Source of the DNA: Nipponacmea schrenckii
Lineage: Eukaryota > Mollusca > Gastropoda > Lottiidae
Assembly (NCBI GenBank): GCA_030562195.1
Contig: CM060199.1
Location: forward strand, 25,626,338-25,690,337
Length of the DNA: 64,000 nucleotides
Reading direction: 5' to 3'
Part shown: in pieces, positions 23,030-34,774 of the stretch
Position numbering within the stretch: the stretch's first letter is position 1
How the letters are laid out: each line of letters starts with the position of its first letter
The notes under the pieces: generated by a model
What the model was told of the DNA's origin: nothing
The model's input: only the letters and a program-made list of their open reading frames with translations
Database searches by the model: none
Made by a program: the position numbers and the translations under genes

Positions 23030-24455
23030 ATCACAAGAATAATTGTGGAAATCGTGATACAAGCATGAAATTGGCATAAAGGTTACTTAACTGTTTATTT
23101 AAAAAAAAACAGTTGCTAGCCTAAAAAAAAAATAATATTTCATATTTCCAAAATGGCCACCATACATTTTGCAAATGGAGTCTGATCAAGTTGGCTATAT
23201 TTCGTAAAACATTTTAAAGTTGTGTTATTTGTTTAATCCAATGTAAATTTTGATAAAAAAAATAATTTGCAGTTCCTAAAGAATGATGAGACATTACATA
23301 AACGAAGATAGAATGTAACTTTCGGTTCCAAAATGGCGGCCAAACCGGTGAAAATGTTAATTTTTCCAATTCCATCGACTTTCCATCTGATATCACTTAC
23401 TATTTTTTTTTTTGTATAATCAAAATTATGACAAAAAGTAACATGCAGTCACGAAGATACGATGAGGCAATACACAAATGAAGATAAAGTTAACTTTCAG
23501 TTAAAAATGCAAAACGAAAATATCAATTTTTTAAAATACAAACAATCTAATAAGAGTTACTTTGTCTGGTGTTATCGCAAGAAAATAACGTACCCATAAC
23601 ATTACATATCTCACATCATACCATACCCACCTATACCATATTCACCCATTCCCTTGAATATCCCATCATATTGTATCTACTCATTCCACTATAGCATACC
23701 CCCATCATACCATACCACCAATTACAACCAGCATACCTCCCATCATACCATACCCACCAATTACAACCAGCATACCTCCCATCATACTATACCCATCCAT
23801 TACAACCAGCATACCGCCCATCATACCATACCCACCCATTACAAAATACCCACCCATTGCAACTGGCATACCTCCTATCACATCATACCCACCCATTACA
23901 AATGACATGCCTCCCATCATACCAAACCCACCCATTACAACTGGCATACCACCTATCATAACATATCCGCCCATTACAACGAGTATACCTTCCATTATAT
24001 TGAATCTACGGTAACCCATTCTACTCAGCATACTGCAAATCATATCGTATCTACATATTCAAGCCAAAATGCCTCTCATCATACCATATCTCCCAATTTC
24101 ACTAAGTACCTCCAATCATACTGTATCTATTACATCATGTTTCAGGGACTGTATGTTACTTTTTATCAAAATTTTCTTTTGATTATACCGGACGAAGTAA
24201 GTGATAACTCTTGTTAAGTCAACGGAAAGGGTAATATATACATTTTCATCGTTCTGGCTGCCATTTTGGAACCGGATGTTAGATTTCATCATTATTAATG
24301 TATTGTCTCATGGTACTTTAGGAACTGTAAATTATCTAAAAACACAGCTTTCACAGGTTTAAAGAAATGAAACCGATTTGAATAGGCACTGTTGAAGTAA
24401 CATTTACACAAAATTTCATGCTTGTATCACGAATCTCAAATAATTGTTCCTATCC
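23030..24455. repeat. Large fold-back repeat with a minisatellite core
   Basis: The left arm (about 23030-23600) is repeated inverted in the right arm (about 24130-24455): for example GTGATACAAGCATGAAAT at 23057 against its complement near 24420, and TTCCAAAATGGCGGCC against GGCTGCCATTTTGGAA. The left arm itself holds two diverged copies of a unit of about 190 bp. The core is the minisatellite listed next. Confidence 0.72.
23640..24020. repeat. Minisatellite of about 36-bp units
   Basis: About ten units of the type CATACCCACCCATTACAACC..GCATACCTCCCATCAT. On the minus strand they happen to read as GGYGMMGGMLVVM repeats without stops for 112 codons, but the flanks show no gene signal, so I treat this as repeat DNA. 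Confidence 0.85.
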
Positions 24456-25405
24456 AGAAGATTAATGCCCATTCCTCCTTTCCTCCCGCATTGGCATATT
24501 CTATCGAATTAGGCTTTAGCTAATGGGCAAACCAAAAGTTAGGAAGGAGACTTAACGACAGAAACTAGATGTGGACATGCCCTGTTTATAATCATCGTTG
24601 TTTTGCACCAGTGTGCCCTCGTCGTGCGTGAAAATTGCTCTTATATATATAAACTCAATTCTTAATGTCATCTGAAATACAGACATTGATTATATAGTCA
24701 AAAGTTTCGCAGTTTTGTGTGAAGTTTGTAACATTTTCACGCATGCGCAGCCCCTGAACACTTTAATTTTTCATTTCTAGTATTTATGTCCCTTATTAGC
24801 ACGTTAACCACCAAACCTCGTGATTTTTTTCTACAATAAGGTTTAAAAAAAAACAGTTTTCCAGCTATTTTGAAAATGGCCGTGGAAATCTTGAAAAAAT
24901 TGAATTTTTTTTTATGGACAGCAATTTTTTTTTCAAAAATTATATAATAATGTATGTAGGACTTCGTCACGTTGTGTTGTTCTTTTATAATAACTTCAAG
25001 TACTTGCGATGGTTAAAGATGATTTATTAAGTTAACGTATAGGTAGGCTGCGGTTGGCGTTATCAGGCGTCTGAGCAGTTCGGTATCCTCGAAACTAACT
25101 GGTGAGAGAAGTATTTTTCCCGCCTGATAAAGCCAAGTCACACAATACAATACAATACAAAAATAATTAAGAAAATAGAAGAATAAAAGAATATAGATAT
25201 AGATAATATCCGAAATAAAAGAATATAATAGAAATATTAATAATGTTTACTTCTTTCACGGACCCCTATAACTGTTAATTGACTATTACCTCATGTAAAA
25301 TAACCCAATCCCTTTCAAGTGGGCTGGTCAAGAGTGGTCATTTGGGGACACAATACATGTTTTTAGGTGAACCTCAGGTCGGCGGTCGGCCACCTTACAC
25401 CTGTA
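24456..25405. other. Non-coding stretch before the assembly gap
   Basis: No supported gene. Holds a short (ACAAT)n run near 25140-25160 and several homopolymers. Confidence 0.6.
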
Positions 25406-25905
25406 NNNNNNNNNNNNNNNNNNNNNNNNNNNNNNNNNNNNNNNNNNNNNNNNNNNNNNNNNNNNNNNNNNNNNNNNNNNNNNNNNNNNNNNNNNNNNNN
25501 NNNNNNNNNNNNNNNNNNNNNNNNNNNNNNNNNNNNNNNNNNNNNNNNNNNNNNNNNNNNNNNNNNNNNNNNNNNNNNNNNNNNNNNNNNNNNNNNNNNN
25601 NNNNNNNNNNNNNNNNNNNNNNNNNNNNNNNNNNNNNNNNNNNNNNNNNNNNNNNNNNNNNNNNNNNNNNNNNNNNNNNNNNNNNNNNNNNNNNNNNNNN
25701 NNNNNNNNNNNNNNNNNNNNNNNNNNNNNNNNNNNNNNNNNNNNNNNNNNNNNNNNNNNNNNNNNNNNNNNNNNNNNNNNNNNNNNNNNNNNNNNNNNNN
25801 NNNNNNNNNNNNNNNNNNNNNNNNNNNNNNNNNNNNNNNNNNNNNNNNNNNNNNNNNNNNNNNNNNNNNNNNNNNNNNNNNNNNNNNNNNNNNNNNNNNN
25901 NNNNN
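25406..25905. other. Assembly gap, 500 N
   Basis: Exactly 500 N, the usual scaffold placeholder; true length unknown. The gypsy tail to its right probably begins inside it. Confidence 0.99.
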
Positions 25906-26323
25906 TTCCCTGGTCATTCAGATGACGCTGTTACATATCCTGATTGTAGCCCGGAGGCTAGTTCGTCAGGAGGGGGTGAGGAGATATGTGAAAGTGGCGA
26001 CGTGATGAGTGAGAGTAACGTTGTTTCAGACGAATCGTGCAGTTCTACAGATCCAGTTTTAAGTACGGGTAAGGTGTCTAATGGTAAAGTTAAGAAGTAG
26101 AAGCCCGAGTCCTATTTCTGATTCTACTTTAATTTCAGAGCGACCTAGGCGAATTACACGTAAACCTAAATGGATGCAAACAGATGAATTTGTAATGTCT
26201 CAAGTAAATTCTGACTGGGAGAAAAAGGCTAAGTATATTCATGCGTTACATTTAACAGGTTCTTTTGATAGTATGCCGTCGGTCGTTTGCGAGGCATTGA
26301 TGTCAGTCGTAACGGGTAAGTAA
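25906..26323 (+). pseudogene. Probable C-terminal end of a Ty3/gypsy polyprotein
   Basis: From the gap edge a Ser/Glu/Asp-rich linker leads, through a likely frameshift near 26085, into a basic end RPRRITRKPKWMQTDEF and a short tail closing at 26323. A basic (R/K)PP(K/V)W-type end is common at the C-terminus of gypsy integrases. Nothing catalytic is left in view. Fragment, low certainty. Confidence 0.42.
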
Positions 26324-27329
26324 CATGACGAGGACGTCATTTCATGGTGGGAGGTAGTATGTGGCAGAGTGAGCTTCGAGAATTTGTGTCTAAGTATTCA
26401 AGACTTAGATTTGGTAGTCACTTATATGTTTACTAAGACGGTTAGTGATTATATTATTTTTATCAGTAAATTATTTCTGGTATAACTAAAGTTGGAAAAT
26501 ATATTTAGTAAATTGTTGTAAGTAAGTTAGCTCATTTATATTAGTGTTAAGGGTCACTATGGTTAATGTCGTGGTTTTAAAATATATTTTGGTTGCATTG
26601 TAAATACTGTGGCATAGTTATTACTTGATATATTTATCAGCTGGCAGTTAATGGGCAAAGTATTGGTTTATATAGTTAAACTATTTTGTTTATCACATGG
26701 TGTAAATAATTGCTCTGTGGTTGGTTGTAGTAAATTTTATCAGGTGACCTCGTGCAGTATCTCATTGGTTGAGCATGAATTTCGGGTGTATAAAACTTGC
26801 ACTGAATGTAAAGCCCAGTACCCGCATGTGAGATGACTGGAGCGTTAGTCGTTGGTATGGTGGCCCTTTTCCACAAACTGGTAATTATGCTTTAATTGTA
26901 TGTTTTTGTGACTTCGGCTAATTGTCTAAGTGTGTGATTGATATTTGTCACTCATTCTATTTTATGTTTTGATTTATTATCTAGTCGCAGATCCTGGTTG
27001 TTGGATGTTTTATCCTGCAAGCTACTACGTTGAAAGAATTCTGTTAAGTAATTTATTGTCAATAGGATTTACTATTATTTCAGGGCTAGTAAATTTCAGT
27101 ACTTGGTACGAATGTAATCGTTACGTTGTTGCAATTGTAGCTGTAATGCTAACATTGGAGTGATGATTGTCCATATTTTAATGGTGAATAGAAGTATCTG
27201 CGACTAGTTCGTTAATGTCCATGTGGTACTTCCTGATGACGTGGTATTTCTTGATGATGTGAAACCACGCAATTTATTGTGAATTATATGTGTGTAATAA
27301 ATTGTATTTGAATCTAATCTCCATCCTTC
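26324..27329 (+). other. Possible LTR of the gypsy fragment
   Basis: A purine-rich tract TGGTGGGAGGTAG at about 26345-26357 is followed by a TG (TGTGGCAGAG); a GTAATAAA polyadenylation-like signal lies near 27293. A second LTR is not in the window, so the limits cannot be tested. No ORF supported. Confidence 0.35.
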
Positions 27330-28368
27330 GACCCAAAATCCGTAGCGAGTCCCAATTACAATCTCAGAACGGGGCGATTGGTAGCTGCGACATATCTACA
27401 TGTGTCTATTCACCCGGGATACCGGAAGTATCTACGGTTTCAGTTAGAAGGCAAGCATTACCAATGTCAGGGTCCTTCCGTTTGGGATTTCGATAGCCCC
27501 GTGGTTGTTCTCAAGGAAAACAAAGCCGATTGCAACTTTTGTCCACAGTCACGGAGTCCGCTTCGACGCATACCTCGACGAATCAATTCTAGCGAGTTCG
27601 GGGAGGTCTCAACTTGCGCAGTTTGCGGTTTGTTTTGGAGGTCTTTCGTCGTCTGGGCTGGTTAGTCAACCGGGAGAAGTCCGACTTGATACCAACCAAC
27701 CAACCACATTCAATTTATTGGCGGGCAATTCGACACGGAACATGCTGTGCTAAAGGTTCCGTAGGACAGATGGATCAAAATACAAGCAGCTGTACGGCAA
27801 CTGTTATGACCAGCAGTCAGTTCATTTTTGGTGGAAGACGATGGGTCTACCTCCGACCCTAACAGATCTTTCTTCGTCCATTGTTGGATATGGATCGAGT
27901 AAATTGTCTTGTTCATTTACCGGTGCATCTCCAACAGTATCTCGTTTGGTGGACAGTACCGACCAACGTATTGTCAGGTGTCCCTCTTGTGGAGAGGGAA
28001 GCTCAACTTTATCTCCATGCCGATGCAAGTCTTAAGGGTTGGGGTGCACAGTTAACGGACCATTCGACTCCGGACATAAGTCGAATGTCTCGGATTGTTT
28101 CAGGACCATGGTCACACCAAGAAATGACTCTTCATATCAATGTATTAGAGTTTCTGGCGGTAATTCGTGCCATTCAACACTGGTCTCAGATTTTGACGAA
28201 TTCTGTGATTCTTATTGCGACGGACAATACAATGGTTGAATCGTACATAAACAAGATGGGAGGAACTCGTTCAAGCTATCTTGTCGGACGACTTTCGAGT
28301 TTTACAATCTAGTAGACAGTTTAGGCCTCTCGATTCGCGCACGGCATATACCCGGAGCCATCATCGTA
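27330..28368 (+). pseudogene. DIRS-like reverse transcriptase and RNase H (frameshifted)
   Basis: RT blocks are spread over three frames: YLHVSIHPGYRKYLRFQLEG near 27395-27450, an FRLGF/PFG-like block near 27470, and FDAYLDESIL near 27560-27590 where DIRS elements usually have YLDD, so the second catalytic Asp reads Glu. RNase H follows: HADASLKGWGAQL near 28010, HINVLEFLAV near 28135, ATDNTMVESYINKMGG near 28210-28260, then the ADALSRPL block. Several frameshifts separate these pieces. Confidence 0.78.
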
Positions 28369-29856
28369 GTGGCGGATGCCTTGTCACGTCCTCTCAAACC
28401 GAGCACGACGGAGTGGAAGCTGCACCCAGATTGTTTTCGGTTTTTGTGTCAGATGATGTGGACACCTATGGTGGTTTCTTTCGCAACAAATCCAACCAAG
28501 CAGTTACCGTTGTATGTGTTGCCAATTCCGGATCCTCTAGCACTCGACCACGATGCTTTGGCGATAAGTTGGACAGGAATGGACGGATATGCGTTCCCTC
28601 CAGCAATATTGATTCCGCGAGTGTTACAGAAACTCAGGATGCACACGTGCAAGATTCTGTTCGTAGCTCCTTGGTGCTCGACAATGGTTTCCAGATCTGA
28701 TGGAGTTAGCAGAACCGAACACACTTCCTCTTCCGACGTGGCGCCGGTTACTAATAAATCCGTATACCAAGCAACTTCAACCAAATCCAGAAATACTTCA
28801 GCTACACGCATGGACTGTGTACGGGAAGAACTGTCAAAAAGGTGTTTCTCCAAAAGATCATCGGAGGCAGTACTTAAAGCTCACAGACCCTCTACAAGAG
28901 ATGCGTATGATGTCCGTTGGTCTGTTTTCACGGTCTGGTGTTCGAAGAATAATGCTGTTCCCGAACATGCTCCCGAGGAACAGATTGCTGACTTTTTCGT
29001 ATATTTACGAGATGTTAAAAAACTTCGTGGAGGAACTATAGCTACTTACGTTTCGTCGGTACGAGACAAAGTTTTACCGGTGAAATTGGGTTCTTGTAAC
29101 ATTATTTCTGCTATGGTTAAAGGTTTTCGACAGGAAAGCCAGTTGAGTAAATTTAAACCTCCAGCATAGAATTTAGGAATCGTTTTAAATCACCTGACAA
29201 AGGATCCATATGAACCTCTGAATCTATCGGATTTCACGAATTTAACTCACAAAACTGTATTTTTACTGTCGTTCGCAACAGCAGCCCGTGTTTCGGAAAT
29301 TCATACCCTCGACGTGAAGCAGGTGAAACGCCTAAGGGGTGGGAATGGTGCCTTTCAGCTAGGGTTAATGTGGGACTTTGTAGCTAAAAATCAGAAGATA
29401 GGGGATTCTGACAGAACCTTTGTTATCAGACCTCTTAGCAGTATTCTAGGACCAGAGGACAATGAGGATTTATCCCTGTGCCCGATCAGGGCTTTGAAAC
29501 ATTACATTGAAAAGTCTTCAAGTTCTCGTGGTCAACGCAAGAGTTTGTTTTTGCCATTGAAAACGCAACATGGTGAAGTGAAAAAGAACACTATTGCTTT
29601 TTGGCTTCGTTCGGTTATTTTGGATGCATACAAGAGTGCTGGCCTTCCGCCACCGGTTTCAGACCGACCTCACGAAATTAGGGCTTACGCTGCTACCATG
29701 GCTCTTCACAATAATATTTCGACGTCGGATATTATGCGAGGCTGTTTTTGGTCTGGTGATACAACTTTCGCAAACTTTTATTTGAGGGATTTTTTGATGA
29801 AACTTTGGGCATTCTCTTGGACCTATTGTGGCTGCTCAAAATCTGGTCGCCCGTAA
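28369..29856 (+). pseudogene. DIRS-like tyrosine recombinase
   Basis: The first 28369-28850 bases hold the linker after RNase H, with frameshifts near 28660 and 28845. The recombinase then runs in one frame: a core-binding part (DAYDVRWSVFTVWC near 28895; IADFFVYLRDVKKL near 28985) and a catalytic domain with Arg in AARVSEIHTL (29283), HEIR (29669), FWSGDTTFANFYLRD (29745-29790) carrying the Tyr nucleophile. One TAG at 29167-29169, in a position where relatives have Trp, is the only stop in that domain. The enzyme would insert the circular DNA copy into chromosomes. Confidence 0.8.
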
Positions 29857-29891
29857 TAGACCACGAAGGCACTGATTTGTACATATTATAA

Positions 29892-30037
29892 AATGGCGTT
29901 CTGTATACATATGTTCTGGTGATAGCGTTCTGTGTACATATGTTCTGGTGATGGCGTTCTGTGTACATATGTTCTGGTGATGGCGTTCTGTGTACATATG
30001 TTCTGGTGCTGGCGTTCTGTGAAAGTATGTTCTGGTG
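29892..30037 (+). repeat. 29-bp minisatellite, five units
   Basis: Units of GGCGTTCTGTGTACATATGT plus TCTGGTGAT in tandem, the last one diverged. Directly follows the recombinase stop codon. Confidence 0.9.
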
Positions 30038-30245
30038 ATTTAATGGTACTCACTCTTTTTAAGGTAGGTTTTCGGTTTACTTATTGAGGGAAAATTCCAA
30101 TTTGTAGACAATTTCCTTACCTTAGACAATTGTAGGTGTATTATTTGACCTATTTATTGTCTAGTTACGCGTGAACAGCGCTAGAGGAGGGTTGATAATA
30201 GACAGTATCACATTACATGCCTTCACCTCCTTTCCGATGAATTAT

Positions 30246-30600
30246 GCACATAAGTTATGTCAGGATAAGTAGTAAATGAATGTACATAAATCTAATATTA
30301 TGATATTAGATAATACTTATCCTGACATAACACTGGAATCCAGCCATTCCTGCCCAAGGCATGTATTGTGTTAGGCTAGCATGTAAACGGAAGAGGAAGA
30401 TCAAGATCGTGCTGAAGCGAGGCGTGGGTCCAGTCACGTATGAGTAAGGCTGAGGTTAAAGGTTATTGGTCTTTTTCTTTGAAGTTTACCGTCAAACTAC
30501 CAAGGATGAAAACGGAATATGCACATAAGTTATGTCAGGATAAGTATTATCTAATATCATAAATATTAGATTAATGTAAATTCGTCCATTAATAAAAAGT
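30246..30600. repeat. DIRS-type terminal repeats (direct and inverted)
   Basis: CACATAAGTTATGTCAGGAT recurs in direct orientation at about 30248 and 30522. The segment following the second copy (to about 30600) is present inverted at about 30263-30330. One inverted and one direct match near the 3' end fits the inverted terminal repeat plus internal complementary region of DIRS elements. Confidence 0.62.
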
Positions 30601-31983
30601 TAACGTTTACTAAACCTTTATAAACACAGTTTAAAATATAAAGTTATAAAATTGTGGAATATCTATCAGTTAAAATAAGAGATTTAAAATGAGCATAATC
30701 ATTTTCATTTTAACTATGTATATTACACAATATTATATAATTCTCCAGTATTCTAAAGTAATTATAGACTGATTATAAACTGTACATATGTTTTTTTTTA
30801 TCGCCTTGTATATGTGTTTTTGTAGGTTTTGTATTTTAACGGGCTCGATGTTAGAAAGGCTTAGTCCTAATTGATAACCTAATAAAGAAATTATTATTGT
30901 GGGACCCAGTTTGTTTTTGGTTTGTCAATTCTTTTTTTTTTCGATTTTTCCACACCTTCCTGCGCTTAGTCTACAGTAGTTGCAACAACTATTCAACATT
31001 CCTAGACCTTCTGTTGTGGCAATGTTGTAAATGAATATAAATTGGAACATTTTTGCAAAACCGTAAGTGCCACAGTGCCACAGAACAATATCTTTTGAAA
31101 AAAACTGGCCGATTTAAAAAACAAAATCCAGACCGGAAGTAATACTTTGGTCGCAATATTGAAATTCACTTTTTTGTAAAACTCAAAATGGGGCCTCTAC
31201 GATAAGAGCGATCTGCGTGATGTTTATATTTCTCGAAAGCTTAGATGATTGCGAAAAAAATGTTGGTAACCGATTTTTGAATTTCGCTTTTGCAATTTTG
31301 CAACATCCGGTTGAATTTTGTCGAAGTTTTGGGGCTTATTTCTCGTGACCTTTAGTAGGTCAAAATTTTGGACTGCTCTAGAGCGTGACCTAATTAATTT
31401 AGAGTATTTTTTTCTTCAGATTCTTTTTGTCCTCTTTCCAACGATATATAACAAAAGTTTGTAAAATGAAAATTGAAGTTTTTGATTTTTGCAAAGAAAG
31501 CAAAGATGGGCGTGGCACATCCGGGTGAACTTCAAATTTACCATTTATATCGGTCAGCGAATTACGGCTGCAGGAAATAACGTTTTTTAAAAAAGTACCT
31601 TGCATCCATATACCTCATTACTTTGGCCAGTTTATCCCAAAAAGTCAAATGAACTTTGGTGACCTTGACCTTTACAATAGGAAATAGAAATTTAAATACT
31701 TGAAATCTCCAGATCCTTAAATTTCAGATCCCTAGTTGACTTGGATTTTTTCACATGGTCAAAAAAATGTGACTTAAGCTAATTATACATTACATTTTCA
31801 GTGATCACAGCATCAGTTCCAGATAATCAAGATGGATGATATCTCAAACCAGTCAAGCTCTAGAAGTTTCTAGGTGTGCATCACTTCTTCAACAACAAAT
31901 GACAGATTTTAGAGCTACCAGATCTTCACAAGGTAAAATGTACTACAGTTTTTGGACTTGGACTCAAAGCTTACGGCTAATAG
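30601..31983. repeat. Non-coding; diverged copy of a CCGGAAGT-rich repeat (31080-31760)
   Basis: No gene. From about 31080 phrases such as CCGGAAGTAA, AAAATGGGGCC, TTTGAATTTCG and CGTGACCTT recur, in the same order as in the tandem repeat at 60050-61530, so both belong to one diverged family. Confidence 0.5.
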
Positions 31984-33825
31984 GTGAATGATCTTTTGGA
32001 CAAACTAGTCTACAAGCAAAGCCATCGGCCTGATATCAGATTTTATGGGCTGTTACTTACTCTAGATTGTCAAAAATTATTGACTTTTTTTCCATTTGTA
32101 GATTCCTCAAGCTCTGAAGAACAAGATGACAGTGATGATGATGCGAGCTTTGTTCCCATTGGTTTTCTTATCAAAAAAGGTTCATATCCTCAAGATTCAA
32201 CTGATTCTCAAAATGAAGTTACGAAAGAACATCCACTAGCATTAAGTCCTAAGAGAAGGAGCAGGAAACGATTACGAAAGGAAGAAAGATGGGCAAAGAA
32301 TGTCAAAAGCAATCTGTATAATACAGGACAAGATAAACGATTTAAGGCAGCCGTTCGTGAAAGAAATATAAAAGCAGGATGTAAAGAGAGCTGTAAACGG
32401 AAATGTATGAAACAATTTAGTGAAAATGATCCAAAGAATATCTGTAAGCAGTTTTGGGGTATGAATAATGCTGACAGAAGGAGGGATTTTATAATTAGTC
32501 ATGTCCTCAAACTGAATAAATTTCGTTCAACAACTAAAGATATTACAAAAAGATTATATACCATGAAATATTTTATGAACAAAGAAGGATGTGAAAAAAT
32601 TCAAGTCTGTTTTTTTCTTGATACACTAGATATAACAGAAAGAATGGTTGATTAGTTTTATTTCGAGCAGTAGTTTTAGGCTTTTCACACAAAACACCGC
32701 TTGCTTGCTTTTTCTTCATGTTATAATCAACCATTTTTTCTGTTATATCTAGTGTATCAAGAAAAAAATTCTGACAGACTTGAATTTTTTCACACGGTGT
32801 TTTGTGTGAAAAGCCTAAAACTACTGCTCGAAATAAAACTTAAGAGGAAACTGTCCAGCACATAAAATCGCATATTTCCAAAAATTGACACATAATTGAC
32901 ACACATTATTTTAGAAAGGGCACCAAGCGAGAATATCTTGATCCCTCTTAATATTCGAGAAATGCATATGTTATATAAAACCAAGTGTGTAAAAGAACCG
33001 ATCTATAGGAAAATATTTAATACTATGTATAATTATGGGTTTCATTTGCCATCTAAAGATGTATGCGATATACGAATTAAAAGAAGAGCACACAAATGAG
33101 GAGAAAATGGAGCAAGAAGCACATTTAAGAAGAAGAGATCAAGCAAGAGAAAATAAAGATATTGATAAGAACGAAAAATCAACAGATGCAGTAGCAGAAT
33201 TCGATATACAACAGGTTATGTGCTGTCCAAAGATAAACGTTGCCAGTGTTTATAACTTGACCATCCTGGATCTAAAACCAAACCAGGGATATTGTTATAG
33301 CTGGACAGAAAATGAATGTAGCAGAGGAGCTAATGATATTGCAATACCGTTGTGGAATTGGTTATGGGAGAGAGAGAAAAAAGGTGTGAGCAGAGTTATC
33401 TTTTGTAGTGATACTTGGGTGGCCAAAATCGCAACCGAATCACAATCACAGCAATGGTCTTGTTCTTGGCGAAATCGGAGATTAATTCAATAGAGCATAA
33501 ATATTTCGAAATGGGACACTCGAGGCTGATGGAGGCTGATTCGATGCTCTCTGCTATTAAAGGCCAGTACGAAAAGAAAAATATATACCTTCCATCGGGA
33601 TATAGTGAATGTATGCTTCAAGCTAATAAAAAGAAGCCTTATATAGTAACTGAGATGTTGCACACTGACAAAATGGATTTTGAAGCAGTTGATAAACAGT
33701 ATTTTAAACAGTACGCTTTTAATGGTATTCTCATTGCTTACTTCAAATCTGGCGATGATATAACAGTACAGTTTTCTAAAGAAATCGGAGGGCCATTTGA
33801 AGAAAAGTCAAGAAAAGAGGTGTAA
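31984..33825 (+). pseudogene. Unnamed transposase-like family (decayed, internally inverted)
   Basis: Acidic start, then a basic/Cys block RKRLRKEERW..GCKESCKRKC near 32260-32400 and FWGMNNADRRRDF near 32455. After a rearranged stretch (32590-32839) come IREMHMLYKTKC near 32955, a Lys/Glu helix, FDIQQVMCCPK near 33200, a YNLTILDL..CYSWTENECSRGANDI block, SDT then (one base shifted, about 33410) GGQNRNR, and HKYFEMGHSRLMEADSM near 33500. I know similar uncharacterised proteins from arthropods and other animals and read them as transposase-derived, with acidic residues of FDIQ, the SD motif and MEAD as candidate catalytic sites; this is inference. Stops and frameshifts make it a pseudogene. Confidence 0.62.
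32590..32839. repeat. Inverted partial duplication inside the pseudogene
   Basis: 32655-32794 is an inverted copy whose two ends repeat the flanks: its right part is the complement of 32590-32654 and its left part the complement of 32795-32839. The middle bit (YNMKKKQAS when read inverted) exists only in inverted form. So a 140-bp coding block was flipped, with both borders duplicated. Confidence 0.85.
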
Positions 33826-34246
33826 AGGTAGAATATCAGATTTGAAGAAACTGATTCAGTATTAGCCATTTGATTGCCAATCGTCTTATACTAGATTATT
33901 TAATTAGCAGAATAATAGCAGAATTGGATGTAAAACTCCATTTCCTTTCATTATCATTTGTTCAATCCTCCATGTAACTCCTCTGTACCAAATATATTAG
34001 AGGACAAACCTTCGTTGGTTCAGAGCAAACACATCGTAAGTGACAGATTAGTCAAAACTGAGTTGAATGCAGATTTATACTCATATAACACTCCTCTAAG
34101 ACTTGGCATACTTTTGTCAATCTACGCTCATTATATTACGAAGAACCTCGCATGCGAAACGTATCTGACATAATAATAAATTTGTTCAGTGCAAAAACAT
34201 CGTATGTGACAGATTTTAATCTCAACTCGGCGGTTAATTGTACGGA
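33826..34246. other. Non-coding spacer
   Basis: No supported gene or repeat, only short chance frames. Confidence 0.55.
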
Positions 34247-34322
34247 TGGCGTCACTATTATCTATTGACGTCACTATCATCTAATGACGTCACTGTCACA
34301 TAATGGCGTCACTATCATTTAC
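34247..34322 (+). promoter_or_regulatory. Tandem array of four 19-bp CRE-like units
   Basis: Exact 19-bp periodicity with starts at 34247, 34266, 34285 and 34304, each TG(A/G)CGTCACT followed by a variable AT-rich half. TGACGTCA is the consensus site for CREB/ATF factors; two units match in full and two carry TGGCGTCA. It lies about 185 bp upstream of the THAP exon, so a promoter role is plausible. Confidence 0.55.
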
Positions 34323-34507
34323 TAAGTCAATAATTAATTCTAACCGGAAGTGAAACTTTATGTGTTATCACCATAGAGTTATAAATAGAACTAGAGAGAG
34401 CAGTATTACGTAGCGTCATGGTCCACCAATGGGAAGCGTCCGCCATTTTGTAAGTGGTATAGTTGACCGTCGTCTGCTATAGAGCCTATGTTGTTGAAAT
34501 CTTCGAA

Positions 34508-34578
34508 ATGGTCAAATATTGTGCTGTTTACGGTTGTAAAAACAGTTTTTCGAAAGATTCTCCAATTAGTTTCCATTC
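34508..34578 (+). CDS. First exon of a THAP-domain gene
   Basis: The ATG at 34508 gives MVKYCAVYGCKNSFSKD..SFHS, the start of a THAP zinc finger (C-x3-to-4-C, then the SFH block), ending at a good donor TTC|GTAAGT. THAP domains bind DNA and are found in P-element transposases and in host factors. A CCGCCATTTTG (YY1-like) site at about 34440 lies just upstream. No second exon is visible: 200 bp further on the 811-bp satellite begins, so the gene is probably truncated or its intron was invaded. Too short for a routine ORF search. Confidence 0.6.
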
Positions 34579-34774
34579 GTAAGTCTTTTTCCCACATTTT
34601 GTACACAAGATAGCCGAAATAGATAGACAAAATCAACGACAAAACAGAATAAAAACGTAAACAAACGGGAATAGATCTAGGCAAAAAAGATAGGCCTAAC
34701 TCATTATGATCGATCAGGTTATACCAAAATTCAAATTGAAAAAGGCTATTTTTGACCTAATCCTCAACTTTGCT

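Larger units (their letters stand above)
27330..30600 (+). mobile_element. DIRS-like retrotransposon (RT, RNase H, tyrosine recombinase)
   Basis: The order RT, RNase H, tyrosine recombinase, followed by inverted and direct repeats instead of LTRs, is diagnostic of the DIRS group. The 5' part (gag and start of RT) is missing: the region joins the gypsy tail near 27330. Integration in this group is by recombination through a circular intermediate, so no target duplication is expected. Confidence 0.82.

Noticed and set aside
23705..24043. 112-codon minus-strand frame of GGYGMMGG-type repeats
   Set aside because: A by-product of the 36-bp minisatellite; 36 is divisible by three, so stops are absent by periodicity. 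No start context or flanking gene signal.
25279..26100. 273-codon frame crossing the first N gap
   Set aside because: Most of it is N; only the part right of the gap has any sense.
34406..34684. 92-codon minus-strand frame
   Set aside because: Overlaps the THAP first exon on the other strand, which has far better domain and splice support.
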